Below are positions 56,440-64,000 of a stretch of DNA of 64,000 bases, in pieces (the first letter of the stretch is position 1; each line of letters starts with the position of its first letter). The notes beneath the pieces were generated by a model. It was given only the letters and a program-made list of their open reading frames with translations. It searched no databases and was not told the DNA's origin. The position numbers and the translations under genes were made by a program. Source of the DNA: Bordetella sp. BOR01 (GTDB lineage Bacteria; Pseudomonadota; Gammaproteobacteria; Burkholderiales; Burkholderiaceae_B); assembly GCF_019218885.1 (NCBI RefSeq), contig NZ_JAHUWT010000001.1, positions 620,001 through 684,000 of the forward strand, in the 5' to 3' direction.

Positions 56440-59400
56440 TTAGTGGCGTTGGGTTTCCACCTGCACCAACGGGGCATTGGAAACCGGCGCCACGGGCTTG
56501 CGCTCACGGCCCAGGCGCGCCGGGACATTGCCGGCAGCAATACGCTGCTGCGTCTGTGCGTGGCGCTCGGGGTCGGTTTCTACCCACTTCAGTCCGGCAG
56601 CGCTGACCACATCCTGCAGATCCTGGGTGGACGCGGCCGGAGCGGCGGACGGCACCACGATAGGCTGCGGGGCAGCCGTTTCGATGGCGGGCGCAGGCTT
56701 GGCAGCCGGCACGGGCTCGGCTACCGGTGCCGCTTCGGCTGCGGGCGCGGGTTGCGCGGCCACGTCCGGTTCGGCGACGGGGGCCGGTGCAGGCGCCGCG
56801 GGAGTGTCGGCTGGCGGCTCGATAGCGGGCGCGGCAGGGGCCGGCTCGGTAGCCGGGGCAGCCTCGCTTGCCGCGGGGGCGGCCACTGGCGGTTCTATCA
56901 ATGCGGCTGCGGGAGCCGCTACAGGTGCGACCGGTGCCGCTTCTTCGGCCAGCGCGGGGGCCGGGGCCGGGGGGGCGACAGGCACAGCGGGCTCGTCGGC
57001 GGCGGCCTGTACGGCCGGCGCTTGCGGAGCGGGCACAGCGACTTCCGGCATGCCCTGGGCCACGGCTGCGGCGTTGGACACGTCGGACAGGCTGGGCGCG
57101 GGGGCGCGCTGGGCGGTATCCGCTGCCTCACTGTCGTCGGTGGTTTGTTCCTGGTCGTCGCCTTGCTCTTCGGCGCCTTGCAGCGTCTGGTCGTCCTGAC
57201 CGCGGCGGCCACGGCGGCTGCGGCGGCGGCGGCGCTTGCGTTCCGGATCGGCCGCGCCTTCGGCGTTGTCGGCATCGGTGGCGGGCGCGTCGGTGCCGGT
57301 GTCGGCGGTGGCTTCAGCCTGTTCGGTCAGGGCGGCGGCGATCGCCGGGCCCTGGGCGGCCGGCAGCGCAGAAGCCACGGTTTCCGCCAATGCGGCGACC
57401 ATGCTTTCCTGTTCGCTCATCGGTGCGTCTTGCTGGGCACTGTCGTCGCGCCGGTTGCGGCCACGGCCACGGCGGCTGCGATTGCCGCGCGGGGCTGCGT
57501 CGTCGGCGGCCGCCTCGGGGGCCAGCGCACGGTCGGGACGGGCCGTCTCGCGCTCGGCGCGCGCGGGGCGTTCAGCCCGGTCGTCCGGACGCCGGCTGCC
57601 GCGCACATGATGGCGGGTCGCACCTTCGGTTTCGGCCGATTCGGGCCGTGCCTCGCCGCGCCGGTTGCGGCCGCGGTCGGAGCCGTGGCGTTCGCCGCGG
57701 CGTTCCTGGCCGTCGTGGCCCCGCTTGGCGCGCGAGCCGCTGCGCTTGGATTCTTCTTTGGGGGCGGCGGGGGCGGCGGGTTCGGCGGTGCCGCTCAGCC
57801 AGCCCACCAGGCGCTTGAACAGTCCGCCAAAACCGCCTCCGGCGGCCGGGGCAGCAGGGGCCGGGGCGGCCGACACGGGAGCCGGCTCCGAGGGCGTGAT
57901 GCCCTTGACCAGCGCTTCCGGACGCGCCTTCACTTCCTGGTCGCGCGGCGCCCAGGCCATGTCGGTGGACGGCGCCTCGGCCAGGTCGAAGCTGGTCTTG
58001 ACCTCTTCCAGGCGCGGGTCGTCGTGGCGCAGGCGCTCGATATGGTGATGCGGGGTTTCCAGGTGCTTGTTGGGGATCAGCACCAGGTTGACCTTCAGGC
58101 GGGCTTCCATCTTGGCAATGTCGGCACGCTTTTCATTGAGCAGGAAGGTGGCCACGTCGACCGGCACCTGGGCGTGCACCGCCGCGGTGTTTTCCTTCAT
58201 GGCTTCTTCTTGCAGCAGGCGCAGCACGTGCAAGGCGCTGGATTCGGCATCGCGGATCACGCCAGTGCCGTTGCAGCGCGGGCAGGTGATGTGCGAGCCT
58301 TCGTTCAAGGCCGGGCGCAGGCGCTGGCGCGACAGTTCCATCAGGCCGAAGCGCGAGATCTTGCCCATTTGCACGCGGGCACGGTCGAAATGCAGGGCAT
58401 CGCGCAGGCGCTGTTCGACGGCGCGCTGGTTCTTGCTGTCCTCCATGTCGATGAAGTCGATCACGATCAGGCCGCCCAGGTCGCGCAGGCGCAGCTGGCG
58501 GGCCACTTCGTCGGCCGCTTCCACATTGGTGCGCAGGGCGGTTTCTTCGATGTCGGAGCCGCGCGTGGATCGCGCCGAGTTGACGTCAACCGCCACCAGG
58601 GCCTCAGTGTGATCGATGACCACCGCGCCGCCCGAGGGCAGTTGCACCGTGCGCGAATACGCCGTTTCAATCTGGTGCTCGATCTGGAAGCGCGAGAAGA
58701 GGGGGATATCGTCGCGGTAGCGCTTGACGCGCTGCACATTGTCGGGCATCACCACGCTCATGAACGCGGTGGCCTGGTCGGCGATCTCGTCGGTGTCGAT
58801 CAGGATCTCGCCGATTTCGGGCGAGAAATAGTCGCGGATGGCCCGGATGACCAGGCTCGATTCCAGGTAGATGAGGATGGGGGCGGCATTGTCGCGAGCG
58901 GCCGAGTCGATGGCCGTCCAGAGTTGCATCAGGTAGGACAAGTCCCATTGCAGCTCATCGACGTTGCGGCCGATGCCGGCGGTGCGGGCAATGATGCTCA
59001 TGCCCTGGGGCACCTGCAATTGCTCCATCGTGTCGCGCAGTTCCTGGCGGTCTTCGCCTTCGACCCGGCGCGATACGCCGCCGCCACGGGGGTTGTTGGG
59101 CATCAGCACCAGGTAGCGGCCAGCCAGCGAAACAAAGGTGGTCAGGGCAGCGCCCTTGTTGCCACGCTCTTCTTTTTCAACCTGGACGATCAGTTCCTGG
59201 CCTTCGCGCAGGGCGTCCTGGATGCGGGCGGAACGGACGTCGACGCCTTCCTTGAAGTAGCTGCGGGCCACTTCCTTGAACGGCAGGAAGCCGTGGCGAT
59301 CTTCGCCGTAGTTGACGAAGCAGGCCTCGAGGCCCGGTTCGATGCGGGTGATGACACCTTTGTAGATGTTGCCTTTGCGCTGTTCGCGGCCGGCGGTTTC

Positions 59401-59487
59401 GATGTCGAGATCGATGAGCTTCTGCCCATCGACGATGGCAACGCGCAGTTCTTCCTGGTGCGTTGCATTGAACAGCATGCGCTTCAT
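56440..59487 (-). CDS. rne: Ribonuclease E
   Basis: RNase E is the main endonuclease of mRNA decay and rRNA/tRNA maturation and the scaffold of the degradosome. The 1015-aa protein starts [16 protein letters not shown]. The S1 domain, 5' sensor and catalytic core fill residues 1-500, with the magnesium Asp residues in [10 protein letters not shown] and VIDFIDMED and the zinc-link Cys402 and Cys405 (CPRCNGTG). The C-terminal half is disordered: Arg-rich blocks ([13 protein letters not shown]) and a long Ala/Pro/Glu run. The gene diverges from rluC, as in many proteobacteria. Confidence 0.96.
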   Translation of the reverse strand: MKRMLFNATHQEELRVAIVDGQKLIDLDIETAGREQRKGNIYKGVITRIEPGLEACFVNYGEDRHGFLPFKEVARSYFKEGVDVRSARIQDALREGQELIVQVEKEERGNKGAALTTFVSLAGRYLVLMPNNPRGGGVSRRVEGEDRQELRDTMEQLQVPQGMSIIARTAGIGRNVDELQWDLSYLMQLWTAIDSAARDNAAPILIYLESSLVIRAIRDYFSPEIGEILIDTDEIADQATAFMSVVMPDNVQRVKRYRDDIPLFSRFQIEHQIETAYSRTVQLPSGGAVVIDHTEALVAVDVNSARSTRGSDIEETALRTNVEAADEVARQLRLRDLGGLIVIDFIDMEDSKNQRAVEQRLRDALHFDRARVQMGKISRFGLMELSRQRLRPALNEGSHITCPRCNGTGVIRDAESSALHVLRLLQEEAMKENTAAVHAQVPVDVATFLLNEKRADIAKMEARLKVNLVLIPNKHLETPHHHIERLRHDDPRLEEVKTSFDLAEAPSTDMAWAPRDQEVKARPEALVKGITPSEPAPVSAAPAPAAPAAGGGFGGLFKRLVGWLSGTAEPAAPAAPKEESKRSGSRAKRGHDGQERRGERHGSDRGRNRRGEARPESAETEGATRHHVRGSRRPDDRAERPARAERETARPDRALAPEAAADDAAPRGNRSRRGRGRNRRDDSAQQDAPMSEQESMVAALAETVASALPAAQGPAIAAALTEQAEATADTGTDAPATDADNAEGAADPERKRRRRRSRRGRRGQDDQTLQGAEEQGDDQEQTTDDSEAADTAQRAPAPSLSDVSNAAAVAQGMPEVAVPAPQAPAVQAAADEPAVPVAPPAPAPALAEEAAPVAPVAAPAAALIEPPVAAPAASEAAPATEPAPAAPAIEPPADTPAAPAPAPVAEPDVAAQPAPAAEAAPVAEPVPAAKPAPAIETAAPQPIVVPSAAPAASTQDLQDVVSAAGLKWVETDPERHAQTQQRIAAGNVPARLGRERKPVAPVSNAPLVQVETQRH

Positions 59488-60001
59488 GAGTGGGGTTCTC
59501 CGTTGTCATGACGCGCCGATATCGGCGCGTGACCTCGGGCCACTCGGGCTGCGGGCTGAAGCGGGGCAAGAACATCAAACGGCCGCCGGGCGCAGCGCCC
59601 AGGCTTGGCCGCCGCCGGTTAGGCGGGCACGTCGTGCCCTGGGGCACGCGGTTCTGTCAGCAGGAGAGTCAGCTTCACTAAGTGTGGTTGACGGAAAGGA
59701 TTGCTGTGAACGGCAGGTGCGGCCGGCAATGGGCCTGCGCGCACCTGGTGCTTTAATTACGCGACGATTCTTGCAGTGCTTCAGAGCCGCTTGCGGCATG
59801 CAACGGACCTGCCAGGACGGCGGGCAAATGTCGTGCCACACCACCATCCGGCAGGGCGCGGTTGCGCCGGCGACCGAGAGGCCCCGGAGCTGAACGAGCA
59901 GGCAACAGTACAATGAAGGCCCGCGCGCTCGACGGAGACGCGTAAATGTTGCATCTCTACGCCAGGCGGCTTGTTCAGCCCCTTAAGGCTGTCCCGATTA
60001 T
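59488..60001. promoter_or_regulatory. rne-rluC divergent region with structured rne leader
   Basis: 514 bp without a convincing gene. Next to the rne ATG lies a perfect 20-bp palindrome, ACGCGCCGATATCGGCGCGT (59511-59530), about 24 nt before the start and close to a GGAG ribosome site. Further upstream are GGGCACG-T-CGTGCCC (59625-59639), GGGCGC-A-GCGCCC (59588-59600) and CAGGTGCG...CGCACCTG (59714-59747). A TAATTA (59754-59759) may be the rne -10, giving a leader of about 260 nt. TACAAT at 59909-59914 is a candidate -10 for rluC. E. coli rne uses a long leader hairpin for autoregulation; a similar role here is inferred. Confidence 0.6.
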
Positions 60002-60970
60002 ATGTCGCTTTCCGCAATGCGCAAAGAAACCCCCATTTTTCCCGATTCAGCCCCTGCGGTACGCCTGGTCGAAGTCGGGCCCGAGCACGACGGCCAGCGC
60101 ATCGACAATTTCCTGGTGCGGCTGTGCAAGGGCGTGCCCAAAAGCCATATCTACAAGGCTATCCGTGGCGGCGAAGTCCGAGTAAACAAGGGACGCATCC
60201 AGGCCGACTACCGCGTGGCGGCCGGCGATGTGGTGCGAGTGCCGCCGCTGCGCTTGCCCGCGCCCGGCCAGGCGCGTCCAGTGCCTGGCGCCGAGTTCCC
60301 GGTGGTGTATGAAGACGAGGCCCTGCTGGTGATCGACAAGCCGGCCGGGGTGGCCGTGCACGGTGGCAGCGGGGTGTCGTTCGGCGTGATCGAGCAATTG
60401 CGCGCCGCTCGTCCGCAGGCGCGCTACCTGGAACTGGTGCACAGGCTCGACCGCGAAACTTCGGGCCTGCTGATGGTCGCCAAGAAGCGCAATGCGCTGC
60501 TGGGGTTGCACGCCATGCTGCGCGAGGGCAAGGGCGACAAGCACTACCTGGCCCTGGTCGAGGGCGATTGGGTCAACGACCGGCAGCACATCCGCCTGGC
60601 CCTGACCAAATGGACCACCCAGTCGGGCGAGCGCCGCGTGCGCCCCGACCCGGCAGGCCAGACTGCGCATACCATTGTCACCCTGAAGCAACGCCTGGGC
60701 GGTTACAGTCTGGTCGATGCCGAGCTGCGCACCGGGCGCACCCATCAGATCCGGGTGCACCTGGCGGCCAGCGGCTTTCCCATCGTTGGCGATGACAAAT
60801 ACGGGACGGATGAGACGCGTGCTCGGTTTGCACGCCAGGGTTTCAACCGCATGTTCTTGCATGCACATCAGTTGACCTTCCCGCATCCGCTTACCGGAGA
60901 ATCCCTGCGGCTGACGGCGGAGCTGCCCGCGGCCTGCCGCAAGCTAGTGCAGCAGTTGGAGAGCCTGTAA
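60002..60970 (+). CDS. rluC: 23S rRNA pseudouridine synthase RluC
   Basis: RluC makes pseudouridines 955, 2504 and 2580 in 23S rRNA. The 322-aa protein has an N-terminal S4 domain (about 25-85; RIDNFLVRLCKGVPKSHIYKAIR) and the RluA-family core with catalytic Asp150 in HRLDRETSGLL. ATG 60002 is used; an ATG five codons later is possible. It is followed after 2 bp by a HAD phosphatase gene. Confidence 0.94.
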   Translation: MSLSAMRKETPIFPDSAPAVRLVEVGPEHDGQRIDNFLVRLCKGVPKSHIYKAIRGGEVRVNKGRIQADYRVAAGDVVRVPPLRLPAPGQARPVPGAEFPVVYEDEALLVIDKPAGVAVHGGSGVSFGVIEQLRAARPQARYLELVHRLDRETSGLLMVAKKRNALLGLHAMLREGKGDKHYLALVEGDWVNDRQHIRLALTKWTTQSGERRVRPDPAGQTAHTIVTLKQRLGGYSLVDAELRTGRTHQIRVHLAASGFPIVGDDKYGTDETRARFARQGFNRMFLHAHQLTFPHPLTGESLRLTAELPAACRKLVQQLESL

Positions 60971-60972
60971 AC

Positions 60973-61629
60973 ATGTCTTATACGCTGGTGGTGTTCGATT
61001 GGGACGGAACCCTGATGGATTCCACGAATGGCATCGTGGCCGCGATCCAGGGCGCCTGTCGCGATCTGGATTTGCCCGTGCCGTCGGCCTCGGCCGCCAG
61101 TTGGGTGATCGGCCTGTCGCTCGAAAGCGCGCTACGCCGGGCCGTGCCCGAACTGACCCAGGCCATGGTGCCGCGCTTTCTGGAACGCTATCGCACTCAC
61201 TATCTGCTGCGCGACCCCGAATTGCGGCTGTTCGACGGTATCGAGAACCTGCTGGTCGCGTTGGCGGACCAGCAGGTGCGCCTGGCGGTGGCCACTGGCA
61301 AAAGCCGGGTCGGCCTGAACCGCGTGCTGGCCTCCACCGGATTGCGCGATGCCTTTCAGGCCACCCGCACTGCCGATGAAACCTTCAGCAAGCCGCATCC
61401 CGCCATGTTGCACGAACTCATGCAAGAGCTGCAGGTCGAACCTGAACGCGTGGTGATGGTGGGCGATACCTCGCACGATCTGCAAATGGCTTGCAATGCG
61501 GGCGTGCATGGCCTGGGGGTTGCCTATGGTGCCCACAGCCCTCAGGAACTGCACGGTTGCCAGCCACAGGCCGTGCTCGATAGCGTGGCCGCCTTGCATG
61601 AATGGCTGTTGCCGCGCGTCAGTGCCTGA
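60973..61629 (+). CDS. HAD-family phosphatase, phosphoglycolate phosphatase-like
   Basis: The 218-aa protein has HAD motif I VVFDWDGTLMDST (nucleophile Asp9, acid Asp11), motif II VATGKS, motif III around KPHPAM and motif IV MVGDTSHDLQMACNAG. It resembles the Gph/YqaB branch. Substrate is not evident. It is coupled to rluC, an arrangement conserved in betaproteobacteria. Confidence 0.87.
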   Translation: MSYTLVVFDWDGTLMDSTNGIVAAIQGACRDLDLPVPSASAASWVIGLSLESALRRAVPELTQAMVPRFLERYRTHYLLRDPELRLFDGIENLLVALADQQVRLAVATGKSRVGLNRVLASTGLRDAFQATRTADETFSKPHPAMLHELMQELQVEPERVVMVGDTSHDLQMACNAGVHGLGVAYGAHSPQELHGCQPQAVLDSVAALHEWLLPRVSA

Positions 61630-61719
61630 TCCGGCGCGCGGGGCGGAATAATCCGGGCCCCGCATTCGTCCACAGCATGCCGCCTTGCGTCGTTCGCGCC
61701 GGGTGTCCAGGAGACCGCC

Positions 61720-62685
61720 ATGTTGATACGCAAGCCCGGCCACGTACCGCCGCCATCTGAAATTACCCCCGAGACTGTCTGGCAGTCGCGCCGCGAATGG
61801 CTTGCGCGTGCCGGCCTGGCCGCGGCCGCGGTCGGCCTGCCTGGGTGGGCGACCCGCCAGGCATTTGCCCAGGATGCGGCGCCGCTGCCGGGCCAACCTA
61901 GCCCGCAGTTCTCGGTGATGGACAAGCAAACCCCCTTCAAAGACGTCACCACCTACAACAACTACTACGAGTTCGGCGTCGACAAGGGCGATCCGGCCAA
62001 GTATGCCGAAAAGCTGCAGACGCGCCCCTGGACCGTTACCGTCGAGGGCGAAGTGCAACGCCCCCAGACCTTCGATATCGATGCCCTGCTCAAGCTGGCC
62101 CCGCTCGAAGACCGTGTCTATCGCCTGCGTTGCGTCGAGGGCTGGTCGATGGTGATTCCGTGGGTGGGCTATCCCTTGTCGGCGCTGCTCAAGCAGGTCG
62201 AGCCCACGGGCAACGCCAAGTTCGTCGAGTTCACCACCGTGGTACAGCGCGAGAACATGCCGGGCGTACGCTATCCGGTGCTGCAGTGGCCCTATATCGA
62301 GGCGCTGCGGCTGGACGAGGCCATGCATCCCTTGTCGCTGCTGGTGTTCGGCTTGTACGGCAAGGTGCTGCCCAACCAGAACGGTGCGCCGTTGCGGTTG
62401 GCCGTGCCCTGGAAATACGGCTTCAAGTCGGCCAAGTCGCTGGTGCGCATCCGGCTGCTCGAACGCCAGCCCAGCAGTTCATGGATGCAGGCCGCCGCGA
62501 ACGAATATGGCTTTTATGCCAACGTGAACCCCGATGTGCCGCACCCGCGCTGGAGCCAGGCCACAGAGCGGCGGATCGGCGAAGACGGCCTGTTCACTCC
62601 CAAGCGCAAGACTTTGATGTTCAACGGTTATGCCGACCAGGTGGCCTCGCTGTACCAAGGCATGGACCTGAAGGCCAATTACTGA
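61720..62685 (+). CDS. msrP: Periplasmic methionine sulfoxide reductase MsrP (molybdenum subunit)
   Basis: MsrP repairs oxidised methionine in periplasmic proteins with electrons from MsrQ. The 321-aa precursor has a Tat-type signal ([18 protein letters not shown], with cleavage near AFA) and the YedY molybdopterin fold. The molybdenum ligand is Cys138 in LRCVEGWSM. The RR motif has Trp at the usual Phe position. An AGGAGA ribosome site precedes the ATG; msrQ follows after 17 bp. Confidence 0.95.
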   Translation: MLIRKPGHVPPPSEITPETVWQSRREWLARAGLAAAAVGLPGWATRQAFAQDAAPLPGQPSPQFSVMDKQTPFKDVTTYNNYYEFGVDKGDPAKYAEKLQTRPWTVTVEGEVQRPQTFDIDALLKLAPLEDRVYRLRCVEGWSMVIPWVGYPLSALLKQVEPTGNAKFVEFTTVVQRENMPGVRYPVLQWPYIEALRLDEAMHPLSLLVFGLYGKVLPNQNGAPLRLAVPWKYGFKSAKSLVRIRLLERQPSSSWMQAAANEYGFYANVNPDVPHPRWSQATERRIGEDGLFTPKRKTLMFNGYADQVASLYQGMDLKANY

Positions 62686-62702
62686 GCCGCCCCGGGCGCC
62701 GC

Positions 62703-63344
62703 ATGCACCGTCCGCCGCCTGTACTGTCGTCCGCTGCGCGCCGCAGGCCGTGGTCTGCCGCGGCGGTGGGGCGTTTCAAGCCGCTGTTGTTCGTTGCCGG
62801 CCTGCTGCCGTTCGCGCGCTGGATCTGGCTGGGTTTCCATGACGGCCTGACCGCCAACCCGGTGGAGTTCCTGACGCGTTCTGCAGGCACCTGGACGCTG
62901 GTATGCCTGCTGGTCACCCTGTCGATCACGCCGCTGCGGCGCATCCTGGACCAACCCGCGCTGGTGCGCCTGCGCCGGCCTTGCGGGTTGTTTGCCTTTT
63001 TCTACGGCAGCCTGCATTTCATGGCCTGGGTCTGGTGGGACCGCGGTCTCGATCCGGCCTCGATGCTGCAGGACGTGGTCGAACGGCCCTTCATTACCGC
63101 GGGTTTCGCGGCTTTCGTGTGCATGGCGGCCCTTGCCGCGACCTCGACGCAATGGGCGATGCGCAAGATGGGGCGGCGCTGGCAAGTGCTGCACCGGGCC
63201 GTATACCTGATTGGCGTGCTGGCCATCGTGCATTTGTGGTGGCACAAGGCTGGCAAGAACGATTTCCAGCAACCCCTGGCCTACGGCGCGGCGCTGGCCG
63301 TGCTGCTGGGGTGGCGGATCGTGGCGGCGCTGCGCCGGCATTGA
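62703..63344 (+). CDS. msrQ: Haem-binding membrane subunit MsrQ
   Basis: MsrQ is the inner-membrane haem b protein that feeds electrons from the quinone pool to MsrP. I start at ATG 62703 (213 aa). About six hydrophobic helices are visible, with haem-ligand candidates in FYGSLHFMAWVWW, QVLHRAVYLIG and IVHLWWHKAG. The frame open upstream to 62130 lies inside msrP. Confidence 0.93.
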   Translation: MHRPPPVLSSAARRRPWSAAAVGRFKPLLFVAGLLPFARWIWLGFHDGLTANPVEFLTRSAGTWTLVCLLVTLSITPLRRILDQPALVRLRRPCGLFAFFYGSLHFMAWVWWDRGLDPASMLQDVVERPFITAGFAAFVCMAALAATSTQWAMRKMGRRWQVLHRAVYLIGVLAIVHLWWHKAGKNDFQQPLAYGAALAVLLGWRIVAALRRH

Positions 63345-63380
63345 GCCGGCCAGCGGCCGTGGTGGGCCCGAATCTCGGGC

Positions 63381-64000
63381 TCAGCGCCCCTGTCCTGAGG
63401 GAAGGGCCATCATGATGGCCGCCGTTTCCGCGTCGGGCTTGCCGTCGTAGTCGGCTGGCCGGTAGTGCATCTGGAAGGCCGCCAGTACATTGCGGGTGGC
63501 GCGGTCCAGCCGGCCGTGCTGCGGGCAGGCGTATCCCAGCCGTGCCAGTTGTTGCTGGAACCACGCCACTTCGGGTACGCCCTGGCGTTGCAGGGTTACC
63601 CAGTGGGCGGCCGCCTGCGCCTCGTCGTACCAACGGCCCAGGCCTGCGTCGGCCAGGCGCTTCCATGGGAACAGCGGACCGGGGTCGGTCTTGCGTTGCG
63701 GTGCGATGTCGCTGTGCGCCACGATGTTCTCGGGGTGCACGCCATGCCGCGCGATCAGATCGCGCAGCAGCAGGATCAGTACCTGTACCTGCGCATCGGG
63801 GTAGGGTTGCCAGCGCGTCGCGTCGCCGGCCGCGTCACGCCGGCCGGCATTGACCAGTTCGATGCCGATCGACACCGGATTCAGCGAAACCTGCTCATAC
63901 CAGCTGCTTGCTCCGGCATGCCAGGCGCTGCGGGTCTCGTCCACCAGCCGGTACACGTGCGGCCGCGCCTCGTCGGTGATCAGGTAATGGGCACTGACGC
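63381..64000 (-). CDS. AmpD/AmiD-type N-acetylmuramoyl-L-alanine amidase (5' end beyond window)
   Basis: This frame enters from the right edge, so the N-terminus is missing and signal peptide or lipoprotein box cannot be judged. The visible amidase_2 part reads SAHYLITDEARPHVYRLVDE, then GIELVNAG and HSDIAPQRKTDPGPLFPW with zinc-ligand His and Asp/Lys positions. The last 75 residues form a peptidoglycan-binding domain (VAWFQQQLARLGYACPQHG, ATRNVLAAFQMHY). The domain pair suggests AmiD rather than cytosolic AmpD. The hairpin GCCCGA-ATC-TCGGGC (63366-63380) follows the stop. Confidence 0.85.
   Translation of the reverse strand, partial: VSAHYLITDEARPHVYRLVDETRSAWHAGASSWYEQVSLNPVSIGIELVNAGRRDAAGDATRWQPYPDAQVQVLILLLRDLIARHGVHPENIVAHSDIAPQRKTDPGPLFPWKRLADAGLGRWYDEAQAAAHWVTLQRQGVPEVAWFQQQLARLGYACPQHGRLDRATRNVLAAFQMHYRPADYDGKPDAETAAIMMALPSGQGR

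Noticed and set aside
56440-57700. The rne tail as a tandem DNA repeat
   Set aside because: The repetition is in amino acid composition and is degenerate at DNA level; no unit recurs exactly.
56269-59511. A 1080-codon open frame antisense to rne, very rich in Gly, Arg and Ala
   Set aside because: It mirrors the Ala/Pro/Arg tail and core of RNase E. RNase E has clear domains on the other strand and its own terminator and leader, so this is a shadow.
59366-60017. Open frames in the rne-rluC spacer (up to 175 codons)
   Set aside because: No ribosome sites and no recognisable sequence; composition is noncoding and dominated by the hairpins.

Overview
The window is a gene-dense, GC-rich chromosomal segment from a betaproteobacterium of the family Alcaligenaceae, most likely Bordetella or a close relative such as Achromobacter. 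The grounds are the gene content: a RisA/RisS-type OmpR/EnvZ pair, a Par27-like parvulin, a Bug-family (TctC) solute receptor, a PagL lipid A deacylase, two branched-chain amino acid type ABC clusters, and the orders smc-zipA-ligA and trpB-trpA-accD. The risS and pagL frames are both intact. From memory both are damaged in B. pertussis, so a B. bronchiseptica-like or environmental species fits better, but the species cannot be settled from this window. I see no tRNA, rRNA, insertion sequence, prophage, CRISPR array or integration site. It reads as core chromosome plus a metabolic and transport section.

Layout. 1-9 kb: serB (cut by the left edge) and mfd, divergent from ispD-ispF across a 29-bp spacer; then the peroxide-defence pair ahpC-ahpD and the two-component pair risA-risS. 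9-19.5 kb: a tsaB-rimI fusion, a family 4 uracil-DNA glycosylase, lplT, then smc, zipA and ligA, a replication and division block closed by a strong bidirectional terminator. 19.5-23.6 kb: msrB-yciB-bolA-par27 on the minus strand, divergent from the ECF biotin transporter bioM-bioN-bioY.

23.7-41 kb is the transport and catabolic section. A first Liv-type importer with a fused permease-ATPase is followed by an opposite-strand operon of aldehyde dehydrogenase, hydroxyacid dehydrogenase and IclR regulator, divergent from a Bug receptor across an AT-rich region holding a perfect palindrome. Next come a class IV aminotransferase, an orphan betaine-type binding protein, an FUSC-like membrane protein and a second, conventional five-gene Liv cluster.

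41-50.7 kb: nth with a soluble RsxB-like ferredoxin, phaZ, fdxA-fpr, pncB, a Rid-family protein, a 50-residue membrane peptide, flavodoxin-mtfA, and relA. 50.7-64 kb: argE, trpB-trpA-accD, pagL, a thioesterase, rne (with a long structured leader) divergent from rluC and a HAD phosphatase, msrP-msrQ, and an AmpD/AmiD amidase cut by the right edge.

Most of the window is orthodox. The points most worth a second look are the mirrored -10 elements between mfd and ispD, the palindrome in the IclR-linked divergent promoter, the Walker A lysine-to-arginine change in one LivF, the soluble RsxB remnant next to nth, the tsaB-rimI and livM-livG fusions, and the hairpins in the rne leader. I found no convincing undescribed multi-gene system.
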